The position numbers were made by a program, and so were the translations under genes. From an uncultured Oscillospiraceae bacterium (lineage in GTDB: Bacteria; Bacillota; Clostridia; Oscillospirales; Oscillospiraceae), in NCBI GenBank assembly GCA_934515035.1, contig CAKSXP010000137.1, forward strand, positions 1 to 5,306: a stretch of DNA of 5,306 bases, read 5' to 3'. The notes beneath the pieces were generated by a model. The model saw only the letters and a program-made list of their open reading frames with translations. It was not told where the DNA came from and made no database searches. Positions 1-5,306 of the stretch are shown piece by piece. The number at the start of each line of letters is the position of its first letter. The first letter of the stretch is position 1.

Positions 1-2
1 GC

Positions 3-3000
3 GTCGGCGCGTACTGTCCAACCGGCAGCGTAACCTTCCAATTGGGCGAACAGCAGGCTAAGGCGGATCTGAACAGCGGAACAGCCAGCCAGACCATCGA
101 AAATGTGACCGCCGGGACGTACTCCTACAGCGTCTCCTACACTCCGGCAAATAGTGATGCTCTTTACGAGTCCGCGAACAGCGGTGAGCAATCTATTACG
201 GTCGGCGGCGGCACTCCGGTCGCTCCCGGACAGAAAACCCTTGAACGCATCGCCATCACCACGCCGCCTACCAAGACGGAATACGCCGTGGGCGACACCT
301 TTGATCCTACCGGCATGGTGGTCACGGCGACCTACGATGACAATAGCGAGGCAGTGGTGAGCAACTACTCCTTTGCCCCGAACACCGCGCTGAACCACGA
401 TGACACGACCATCACCGTCAGCTACACGGAGGACGGCGTGACGCAAACTACCACGCAGGAAATCATTGTTAAGGGCAAGACCGTTACAACGGATATGTTC
501 ACGCTCACTGATCCCGGTCTAACCTACGATGGCAGCGACCAGATTGGCACGATTAAAAAGGCTGTGTCGCTCAAGACGAATTACACCGACCTTGTCGGTG
601 TACCCACGGTTACCGTGGGACAAAACGGTAATGACGTGGCCTCGGCTGTGAACGCGGGCGCGTATGAGGTCTATGTCTCCTGCGATGAGGGTACGGAGTA
701 CGATGCGCTGGCGAAAACCCTGCTCGGAACCGTGACCATCGGCAAGGCCTCTCCCAACGTCGGCACCGTTACGGTCAAGACCGAAAAGATTTTCGTCAGC
801 ACGGAATTGTCTCAGATTGTTCTTGAAAAGACCGGAAGCACAGACGGTACGCTTACACTGGACGCCGGACAGGCTCTGACGGTCGGCACGAAGGCGTATA
901 ACTGGACCTTTACGCCGGACGATCAAACGAACTATAGCACCGCCGTCGGCGAAGTCAGCCTCACGGTGCAGAACGACGCCCTGACCGGCATCAGCTACAC
1001 CGGAAATCTCAAAAAGACCGCTTACAAATACGGCGAAGCCTTTGACCCCACCGGCATCACGGTCACGGCAACCTACGATAGCGGCGCGGCGAAGGTCCTC
1101 GCGGCGGGCGAGTACACCGTCAGCAAGCTGGCCGTCGGTCAGACTGCCGTTACCCTGACCTATCAGGGCAAGGCCTGCGAGGTCACGGGCATCACGGTCG
1201 GCAAAGCCACTTGGACTGGCAGCATTTCGAACCAACAGATTCTCCACAGGTACGATCTGACCGGCGCGCAGACCGCGAACTTCCCGACTGCGCTCCTGCC
1301 TGCTGATATGGTCAGCGCTCGCTATGAACTGCGCCCCTACGCAGACAGCAAGGCAATTCTCTCCAGCAACTCGGTCAGCGTAAATGCCGGCACCGGTGCG
1401 CTCTCCTATACGCTGGCAGGCAAAGCAAGCAGCTCCGCCGGCGATTCCGTCACGATCCCTGTGGCGGTCGAGATGGGCAACTATGAATCGGTCACGGTCA
1501 ACTTCGTCATCACCCTGACGAATAAGGACAGCACCAATGTTACCCTCACCGGCGCGCCTGCCTCCGTCGTCTACGGCGACAGCTTCACGCTGACCGCCGC
1601 GGCGGCCAACGCCGGAACAAACGGGACATGGACTTGGACGAGCAGCGATCCTGCCGTGCTGGAAATCACCGGTGGCGGCAGCAGCGCCACCGTCAAGGTC
1701 CTCAAAGCCAGCACAGCCCCAGTTACAATTACGGCAAGCTATGCCTCCGAGAGCACGGAGGGCAGTGCCAGCGCTTCCATCACAGTAAACCGTCGTGTCA
1801 TCTCCGTCAAGGCGGACAGCAAGAGTATGACTGTGGGCGGTACGCTCCCGGCGCTCACCGTCAGCTACGGCAACTTCGCCAGCGGCGACAGCGCTGACAC
1901 GGTGTTTGCAGCCAAAGCCGCCGCTTCCACTACGGCGGACGGCAAGACGGCGGGCAGCTTCCCCATCACCGTCACGGCTCCCACGCTCAAGGACGATTGG
2001 GCGGATAAGTACGAGATCGGCACCCCGGCGAGCGGTATCCTGACGGTCCGGTCCCAGTCCTCCGGCGGCGGTTCGTCCTCCGGCAGCTCCGGCACGAAAA
2101 CGGAAACCACCACCAACCGGGACGGTTCCACCACGAGAACCGAAACCAAGGCGGACGGCACCGTAACGACCACGACCACCAACAAAGACGGCAGCACCAT
2201 CAAGACCGAAACCAAGAAGGACGGCAGTTCGACGATCGAGCGCCGCGACGCCTCCGGCTCCACCGGCACCGTCAAGACAGACGTCAACGGCAGGACCGAG
2301 GCGGAGACCAAGGTCAGCGAGAAGGCTGTCGAGGACGCGAAGAAGAACGGCGATGCGGTGACGGTCCCGGTCGAGGTGGACGCGGGCGGGAACAGCAACA
2401 GCGCTCCGACTGTGAAGATCGAGCTGCCGCGCAATTCCGGCGAAACGAAGATCGAGATTCCTGTGAGCAAAATCAACTCCGGCACGGTGGTCGTCATCGT
2501 TCACCCGGACGGCACTGAGGAGATCGCTCGGACTTCCACTACGACGGAAAACGGCGTGCAGCTGACGGTTAACGGCAGCACGACGGTCAAAATCATCGAC
2601 AATTCTAAGGACTTTATTGACACCCGCAATCACTGGTCGAGAGATCAGGTGAACTTCGTGGCAGCGCGCGAGTTGTTCAACGGTGTAGGCAACAACCTCT
2701 TCGGCGTGAGCGAACCGATGACGCGTGGGATGGTGAACACAGTTCTGGCGCGGCTTGCGGGCGTCGATACCGCGCCCTCTGTCGGCGAAAAGTGGTATGA
2801 CAAGGGCACAGAGTGGGCGAAGACCAACGGCGTGTCGGACGGCACGAATCCGACTGCGAACGTGACGCGCGAGCAGCTCGCGGCGATGCTCTACCGCTAC
2901 GCCGGTTCGCCCGCGGTGAGCGGCGAGCTGAGCTTTGCCGATGCGCCGAGCGTGAGCGAGTACGCGCGGAACGCGCTGCTGTGGGCGGTGCAGAACGGCA

Positions 3001-3101
3001 TCATCAACGGCTATGGCGACGGGTGTGTGGGGCCGAAAGCCAACGCCGAGCGTGCCCAGGTCGCCGCCATGATGGCGCGGTTTATCCAGAACACGCATTA
3101 A
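3..3101 (+). CDS. Large secreted surface protein with Ig-like domains and three C-terminal SLH domains (5' end outside window)
   Basis: The frame is open from the left edge, so the real start, signal peptide and any upstream domains are missing. The TTG at 42 lies inside a domain and is not the start. Domains in order: an Ig-like repeat (about 3-228, PTGSVTF strand); a bacterial Ig-like domain of Big_3 type (240-470, with DPTGMVVTATYDD); two MBG/YDG-like beta modules (492-743, 744-971); a second Big_3-type domain (981-1199, DPTGITVTATYDSG); another beta module (about 1206-1526); a Big_2-like domain (1527-1790, WTSSDPAVLEI); an MBG-like module (1791-2048); a Gly/Ser linker; six 11-residue repeats; a short beta-rich stretch; and three SLH domains (about 2610-2762, 2790-2909, 2934-3089) ending just before TAA. 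SLH domains in this family bind pyruvylated secondary cell-wall polymer, so the protein should be anchored on the cell surface with its Ig stack projecting outward. Adhesion or a structural role is inferred; no catalytic domain is visible. It has no operon partner downstream. Confidence 0.93.
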   Translation, partial: VGAYCPTGSVTFQLGEQQAKADLNSGTASQTIENVTAGTYSYSVSYTPANSDALYESANSGEQSITVGGGTPVAPGQKTLERIAITTPPTKTEYAVGDTFDPTGMVVTATYDDNSEAVVSNYSFAPNTALNHDDTTITVSYTEDGVTQTTTQEIIVKGKTVTTDMFTLTDPGLTYDGSDQIGTIKKAVSLKTNYTDLVGVPTVTVGQNGNDVASAVNAGAYEVYVSCDEGTEYDALAKTLLGTVTIGKASPNVGTVTVKTEKIFVSTELSQIVLEKTGSTDGTLTLDAGQALTVGTKAYNWTFTPDDQTNYSTAVGEVSLTVQNDALTGISYTGNLKKTAYKYGEAFDPTGITVTATYDSGAAKVLAAGEYTVSKLAVGQTAVTLTYQGKACEVTGITVGKATWTGSISNQQILHRYDLTGAQTANFPTALLPADMVSARYELRPYADSKAILSSNSVSVNAGTGALSYTLAGKASSSAGDSVTIPVAVEMGNYESVTVNFVITLTNKDSTNVTLTGAPASVVYGDSFTLTAAAANAGTNGTWTWTSSDPAVLEITGGGSSATVKVLKASTAPVTITASYASESTEGSASASITVNRRVISVKADSKSMTVGGTLPALTVSYGNFASGDSADTVFAAKAAASTTADGKTAGSFPITVTAPTLKDDWADKYEIGTPASGILTVRSQSSGGGSSSGSSGTKTETTTNRDGSTTRTETKADGTVTTTTTNKDGSTIKTETKKDGSSTIERRDASGSTGTVKTDVNGRTEAETKVSEKAVEDAKKNGDAVTVPVEVDAGGNSNSAPTVKIELPRNSGETKIEIPVSKINSGTVVVIVHPDGTEEIARTSTTTENGVQLTVNGSTTVKIIDNSKDFIDTRNHWSRDQVNFVAARELFNGVGNNLFGVSEPMTRGMVNTVLARLAGVDTAPSVGEKWYDKGTEWAKTNGVSDGTNPTANVTREQLAAMLYRYAGSPAVSGELSFADAPSVSEYARNALLWAVQNGIINGYGDGCVGPKANAERAQVAAMMARFIQNTH
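2103..2300 (+). repeat. Six tandem 11-codon repeats in the surface-protein gene
   Basis: Immediately after a Gly/Ser linker the protein shows six consecutive units of 11 residues (33 bp each) with the pattern x-x-T-x-x-x-D-G-S-T-x. Examples are ETTTNRDGSTT, RTETKADGTVT, TTTTNKDGSTI and KTETKKDGSST; the last two units are degenerate (IERRDASGSTG, TVKTDVNGRTE). The units are rich in Thr, Lys and Asp-Gly turns, which fits a strand-turn-strand spacer between the Ig stack and the SLH anchor. The repeat is clear at protein level. Nucleotide identity between units is only moderate, so this is an old expansion rather than a fresh one. Copy number could still vary between strains. Confidence 0.8.
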
Positions 3102-3164
3102 ACAAACCTTCTTCCTTGCAAAGCAGTTTCCACAAAGACGAACCGGAGGGCGTTTTATGGGTTA

Positions 3165-3183
3165 AAGCCGAACGAATCGGCTT
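3165..3183. other. 7-bp perfect hairpin between surface-protein gene and RNA gene
   Basis: AAGCCGA (3165-3171) pairs perfectly with TCGGCTT (3177-3183) around a five-base loop. No T-run follows on either strand, so it is a poor intrinsic terminator for the surface-protein gene, although it lies about 65 bp after its stop. A weak -10-like TTTTAT at 3153-3158, with a poor -35 (TCCACA at 3129-3134, 18-bp spacing), would place a transcription start right at this hairpin. It could therefore be the 5' cap structure of the RNA gene that follows. Apart from it, 3102-3210 holds nothing I can name. Confidence 0.35.
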
Positions 3184-3210
3184 GTCCCCCTCTCCGTCTC
3201 TGTGCGCGTT

Positions 3211-3437
3211 CTGACAGGTCGCAAAGGCCGCCCAACGGGATAAATTCCGGTCAGGTAAAGCTGTGAAGCGAGGGCATTTGCGCTGTCCGCAAGGGCAGCC
3301 GATCTCCGAATCACGACAAGATAGCGGGGCGTATCGCTCTGTGCTTGTCCCGCTGTCTTGTCACGACCAAAGCAAATCGCATAACAAGGAAAGGCATCTT
3401 TGCCGGCGCGCTGCGTCGCAGAGATGTCTTTCGTTTT
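3211..3437 (+). ncRNA. Structured non-coding RNA gene, multi-stem, about 230-270 nt
   Basis: No convincing protein is encoded here on either strand, but the + strand forms a dense set of nested stems. Stem 1: CTGAC 3211-3215 with GTCAG 3250-3254. Stem 2: 3274-3281 with 3372-3380, 8 bp with one bulged C at 3378. Inside stem 2 are two hairpins: stem 3, 3282-3288 with 3293-3299, 7 bp capped by a GCAA (GNRA) tetraloop; and stem 4, 3315-3328 with 3349-3362, 14 bp with a 20-nt loop. Stem 2 abuts stem 3 with no gap, as in a coaxially stacked three-way junction. Stem 5, 3389-3409 with 3413-3432, has 20 bp and one bulge and is followed by T-rich sequence. The five non-canonical pairs (one in stem 3, one in stem 4, three in stem 5) are all G-U on the + strand and would be A-C on the - strand, which fixes the sense. 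The 5' end is uncertain and could be near 3165. Family is unassigned: it is not tRNA, tmRNA, SRP or 6S by eye. A clostridial orphan RNA such as the raiA motif is possible but unverified. Confidence 0.72.
3389..3437 (+). terminator. Intrinsic terminator, 3' hairpin of the RNA gene
   Basis: GAAAGGCATCTTTGC (3389-3403), a bulged C at 3404 and GGCGC (3405-3409) pair with 3413-3432 around a GCT triloop. This gives 20 bp, with G-U at 3394/3427, 3400/3421 and 3406/3416. The base of the stem is AAA/TTT and is followed by C, G, then TTTT at 3434-3437, a good termination tract for rightward transcription. Read leftwards it would be followed only by CCTTGTT. The three A-C mismatches in that sense also argue for rightward use. 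The hairpin is unusually long for a plain terminator and may also be a structural domain of the RNA. Confidence 0.75.
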
Positions 3438-3483
3438 ATCCATATCTGTCCTCGTTGTGTAAGCGTAAAACGTATACACGTAT

Positions 3484-3667
3484 TTTCTTCTTCCTTTGCG
3501 GGAAGTTCATCTGGCTCTCCTGATACTCCCGACTGCGTTGCATTATTTGATGCATCCTCTGTATTGGCATCGACAGCAGATAAATCCGCATTCGGTGGCT
3601 GCATGGAGCAAGCTGCAAGCAAAAATGTCATGGCTGCCAGCAAACAGAGAAACAAGAGACGCCTCAT
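3484..3667 (-). pseudogene. N-terminal fragment of a lipoprotein, truncated
   Basis: The start ATG at 3667-3665 has AAGGA six bases upstream. The first 20 residues are a clear lipoprotein signal: basic MRR, a hydrophobic run, then the lipobox LLAAC with the lipidated cysteine at residue 20. A low-complexity Asn/Asp/Ser/Ala tether follows, ending in ELPAKEEEN near residue 62. In clostridial relatives this tether leads into a globular domain, from memory often a cyclophilin-like one. Here that domain is absent: after about 3484 the frame runs into Arg/Lys-rich nonsense antisense to the RNA gene and stops at 3311. None of the three leftward frames restores it. The start overlaps the stop of the upstream hydrolase fragment as ATGA, which indicates a former translationally coupled pair. 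A 118-residue lipidated product is formally possible, but I infer a dead gene. Confidence 0.75.
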
Positions 3668-3834
3668 TTTAGATCCTTCTCAAAGAATGTTTTCAGCTTT
3701 TCAAACGGGATCACGTCCATCTGATCGTAGAGGTCGGTATGGCTGGCGCCAGGGATAATGAGCAATTCCTTGTTGTCCCCGGTCAGCTTGCTGTACGCTG
3801 TTTCACTGAAATAGCGAGAGTGCGCCTTTTCGCC
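3664..3834 (-). pseudogene. C-terminal fragment of an alpha/beta hydrolase
   Basis: The last ~55 residues read GEKAHSRYFSE, TGDNKELLIIPGASHTDLYD, then an amphipathic helix ending FFEKDLK and a TGA stop at 3666-3664. The buried strand followed by Gly-Ala-Ser-His is the usual setting of the catalytic histidine in alpha/beta hydrolases of the dienelactone-hydrolase-like group; the histidine is the one in ASHTDL. The nucleophile elbow (GxSxG) and most of the fold are missing. Upstream of about 3834 the same frame continues to 4011, but that stretch bears no resemblance to a hydrolase because it is out-of-frame integrase and leader DNA. The gene therefore lost about four fifths of its length at this junction. 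It is coupled to the lipoprotein start by an ATGA overlap. Such hydrolases often travel next to small lipoproteins and flavodoxin-like genes; that is family knowledge, not shown here. Confidence 0.8.
3674..3678 (-). promoter_or_regulatory. Ribosome binding site of the lipoprotein fragment
   Basis: AAGGA lies six bases before the ATG at 3667-3665, inside the last codons of the hydrolase fragment. Together with the ATGA stop/start overlap it supports this start and coupling of translation from the upstream gene. Confidence 0.7.
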
Positions 3835-3904
3835 ATCTGCCCTCCCAGCGTCCGTCCTTTCTCTTGCGAATATTTCCCTCACCGTTTGCTCGCCGCTTTG
3901 GCAT
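3803..3904 (-). pseudogene. 5' fragment of a tyrosine-type integrase of an integrative element
   Basis: Starting at the ATG at 3904-3902 the frame reads MPKRRANGEGNIRKRKDG, then RWEGR. This is the characteristic N-terminus of integrases of phages and Tn916-like integrative conjugative elements, where it begins the arm-type DNA-binding domain. A perfect AGGAGG lies eight bases upstream. After the tryptophan at codon 24 (about 3833) the integrase resemblance ends and the DNA becomes alpha/beta-hydrolase sequence in another frame. The integrase frame closes at a TGA at 3805-3803 after 33 codons. The catalytic domain (R-H-R-Y residues) is entirely absent, so no recombinase is made. The call rests on a short but distinctive motif plus a correctly placed ribosome binding site. 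Confidence 0.8.
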
Positions 3905-3912
3905 GGTATCAG

Positions 3913-3920
3913 CCTCCTTT
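3913..3920 (-). promoter_or_regulatory. Strong ribosome binding site of the integrase fragment
   Basis: AAAGGAGG is an almost perfect anti-16S match, eight bases before the ATG at 3904. It confirms the integrase start and shows that the 5' end of that gene is preserved although the rest is gone. Confidence 0.8.
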
Positions 3921-4028
3921 GCAGAAACGAACAATACCGTAACCAAAAGGGATATACCGCCGCGTCAGACACATTCGCGCCGCACTGCAAGGCTGAGCGG
4001 TTAGATGACATTAACTGCCATCTTGCAG
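3921..4028. other. Intergenic leader of the integrase fragment, no gene seen
   Basis: This stretch lies between the ATPase terminator and the integrase ribosome binding site. The three leftward frames give no recognisable protein, including no excisionase remnant that I can identify. A moderately AT-rich part (about 3925-3955, with GGTATATCCC and GGTATTGTTC on the - strand) could hold a promoter for the integrase, but I see no well-spaced -35/-10 pair. One end of the original element could lie here; no direct repeat marks it within the window. Confidence 0.4.
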
Positions 4029-4052
4029 AAAAGCCGCCTTATGGCAGCCTTT
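4029..4052 (-). terminator. Intrinsic terminator of the P-type ATPase gene
   Basis: On the - strand AAAGGCTGCC (4052-4043) pairs with GGCGGCTTTT (4038-4029) around an ATAA tetraloop. The stem has ten base pairs, two of them G-U in this sense. The four T residues at its base form the U-run. It begins 41 bases after the ATPase stop codon. Rightward reading would turn the two G-U pairs into A-C mismatches, although the A-run/T-run symmetry leaves weak bidirectional action possible. Confidence 0.85.
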
Positions 4053-4093
4053 CCGTTATTTCGATCGTACGACGGCAGTTCCGCCCATCGGCG

Positions 4094-5306
4094 TCACAGA
4101 CGTTCGCCGTACTCCCGGCCATCCTCCGGCAGCAGGTCCGTCATGCTCTTGAGGCCGATACCGAGCGTGGACATATTGTGCAGCAGCGCCGAGGTCGTCG
4201 GCGGCAGAATGCCGAGTACACCCAGCACGATCAGCGAGAAGTTGAAGCCGACAATAAAACGGTAGTTGCGGTGGATTCGCTTCATCAGCTCTTCGCTGAG
4301 CCGGCGCAGCGTGACGAGCGCGAAGAGGTCTTCCGACGCGACCGTGATATCGGCGATCTCGCGCGCGATAGCAGCGCCGGTCGAGATGGCGATGCCCGCG
4401 TCGGCCTCCGACAGGGCGGGGGAATCGTTCACGCCGTCGCCGATCATGACGACGGTGCGCCCCGCCGCCTTTTCGCTGCGGACAAACGCCGCCTTGTCCT
4501 CCGGCAGCACCTCGGCAAAAACAGCGTCCACGCCGACCTCGGCGGCGACGGACTCAGCCGTGCGCCGGTTGTCGCCGGTCATCATCACGACCTTGTCAAT
4601 GCCGAGCGCATGCAGCGCGCGGATGGCGTCCTTCGCCTCCCGGCGCAGCGGATCGTGGATGCAGATGACAGCAGCCAGCTCGCCCGCGATGCAGAGATAG
4701 AGATGCGAGTACGCGGCGGGCAGCGCGTCAAACTTCGCCCGCTCGCCCTCCGGTACGCGGCAGCCCTCGTCCTCAAAGACGAAGTGGGTGCTGCCGATGA
4801 CGACCTTTTTGCCCTCCACCATGCTGGAGATGCCGTGCGCCACGACGTACTGCACCTGCGAATGATATTCCTCGTGCGTGAGGCCGCGCCGCTTCGCCTC
4901 CTCCACCACGGCGTTCGCCATGGAGTGCGGGTAATGCTCCTCCAGACATGCGGCAAGGCGCAGCATCTCGCTCTCCTCATGTCCGCCGAACGGAACGACC
5001 TGCGCGACGGTGGGGGTGGCATAGGTGAGCGTGCCAGTCTTATCGAAAACGACGGTGTTCGCCCGCGCGACAGCCTCAAGGAAGCGTCCGCCCTTGACGG
5101 AGATGTGGTGTCCGCTGCTCTCGCGCATGGCGGAGAGCACCGCAATGGGCATCGCCAGCTTGAGCGCGCAGGAGAAGTCCACCATCAGCACCGCGAGCGT
5201 TTTCGCCGCATTGCGCGTGAGGAGATACGTCAGCAGCGTGCCGCCGAGCGTGTAGGGCACGAGCCGGTCGGCAAGGCGGGACGCCTTGTCCTCGGCGGTG
5301 GACTTG
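4094..5306 (-). CDS. P1B-type heavy-metal-translocating ATPase, C-terminal ~403 residues (5' end outside window)
   Basis: The frame is open to the right edge (first whole codon at 5305) and ends in TGA at 4096-4094. The GTG at 5260 is an internal valine, not a start. Numbering residues from that GTG: membrane segments around 5-16 and 20-44; the transport-site motif DFSCALKLAMP at 28-38; the phosphorylation motif DKTGTLT at 73-79 (Asp73 is phosphorylated during transport); a nucleotide-binding-domain segment HYPHSMA at 109-115; VVIGS at 153-157; TGDN at 228-231; the hinge motif GDGVNDSPAL at 274-283; and two final membrane helices at about 333-350 and 354-372 with HNMST at 361-365. This is the P-domain, N-domain and last helices of an inner-membrane metal-export ATPase. 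The actuator domain and first helices lie outside the window. The usual CPC of Cu/Zn/Cd pumps is replaced by F-S-C, so the metal cannot be named; this FSC/YSC-type subgroup is a recognisable one in Firmicutes. It has its own terminator and no visible operon partner. Confidence 0.95.
   Translation of the reverse strand, partial: KSTAEDKASRLADRLVPYTLGGTLLTYLLTRNAAKTLAVLMVDFSCALKLAMPIAVLSAMRESSGHHISVKGGRFLEAVARANTVVFDKTGTLTYATPTVAQVVPFGGHEESEMLRLAACLEEHYPHSMANAVVEEAKRRGLTHEEYHSQVQYVVAHGISSMVEGKKVVIGSTHFVFEDEGCRVPEGERAKFDALPAAYSHLYLCIAGELAAVICIHDPLRREAKDAIRALHALGIDKVVMMTGDNRRTAESVAAEVGVDAVFAEVLPEDKAAFVRSEKAAGRTVVMIGDGVNDSPALSEADAGIAISTGAAIAREIADITVASEDLFALVTLRRLSEELMKRIHRNYRFIVGFNFSLIVLGVLGILPPTTSALLHNMSTLGIGLKSMTDLLPEDGREYGERL

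Noticed and set aside
1865..2497. 210-codon - strand frame opposite the repeats and linker
   Set aside because: The Val/Ser/Leu-rich composition is the mirror of Thr/Lys/Asp-Gly repeat codons; no independent support.
519..3098. 859-codon open frame on the - strand opposite the surface-protein gene
   Set aside because: It is Arg/Asp/Gly/Val-rich with no domain, and is exactly antisense to a clear multidomain protein; its openness follows from the codon bias of the GC-rich coding strand.
3144..3164. GGAGG followed by ATG GGT TAA as a short gene start
   Set aside because: The frame closes after two codons, so it cannot be a gene; at most a chance ribosome binding site.
3211..3254. SRP RNA or tRNA-like element, suggested by GGTCAGGT and TTCC segments
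   Set aside because: The SRP apical motif (GGAA/GGAAGCAGC pairing) and the tRNA T-arm and cloverleaf are absent; the resemblance is a few bases.
3162..3479. 105-codon - strand frame across the RNA region
   Set aside because: There is no recognisable domain, no good ribosome binding site was seen, and the region is better explained by RNA structure on the + strand. If database proteins match it they may be mis-annotated antisense frames of the RNA.
3345..3758. 137-codon + strand frame opposite the lipoprotein and hydrolase fragments
   Set aside because: It is antisense to a clear lipobox signal peptide and hydrolase tail; its composition is that of a shadow frame.
3664..4011. Whole 115-codon - strand frame as an intact hydrolase-like gene
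   Set aside because: Only the last ~55 residues resemble a hydrolase; the first ~59 are leader and integrase DNA read in the wrong frame, and the ATG at 4011 has no convincing ribosome binding site.
4585..5145. 186-codon - strand frame inside the ATPase gene
   Set aside because: It is Arg/Ser-rich and lies in another frame of a gene with intact P-type ATPase motifs.

Overview
The window looks like chromosomal DNA of a GC-rich Gram-positive bacterium of the class Clostridia, probably an Oscillospiraceae-like gut or animal-associated lineage. The evidence is a secreted protein of stacked Ig-like domains ending in three S-layer homology (SLH) domains, a soft-metal P1B-type ATPase of a kind common in Firmicutes, strong Shine-Dalgarno sites (AGGAGG, AAGGA), and remnants of the cargo and integrase genes typical of clostridial integrative elements. 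The taxonomic placement is inference.

Layout. Positions 3-3101 (+) hold the C-terminal ~1,030 residues of a large cell-surface protein whose start lies outside the window. Positions 3102-3210 carry no gene; the only structure seen there is a 7-bp hairpin. Positions 3211-3437 (+) do not code convincingly. They fold on paper into a compact multi-stem RNA: a small stem, an 8-bp stem enclosing a GNRA-capped hairpin and a 14-bp hairpin, then a 20-bp terminator-like hairpin followed by a T-rich run. All five non-Watson-Crick pairs in these stems are G-U when read on the + strand and would be A-C mismatches on the - strand. I call this a + strand non-coding RNA gene; it is the most interesting item here.

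Positions 3484-3904 (-) are a graveyard of three gene fragments. In transcription order they are the first ~24 codons of a tyrosine integrase with its intact ribosome binding site, the last ~55 codons of an alpha/beta hydrolase fused to it out of frame, and the first ~61 codons of a lipoprotein overlapping the hydrolase stop by ATGA. The hydrolase has lost its 5' part and the lipoprotein its 3' part. This looks like the scar of a decayed or deleted integrative element.

Positions 3921-4028 hold nothing firm. A good intrinsic terminator at 4029-4052 (-) ends the P1B-type metal ATPase gene that fills 4094-5306 (-). That gene is cut by the window edge and shows the last ~403 residues.

The two large genes are not functionally linked as far as the sequence shows. 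They flank a recombination-scarred zone that also carries the RNA gene. The RNA and the surface-protein gene run rightwards; the fragments and the ATPase run leftwards and converge on the RNA.
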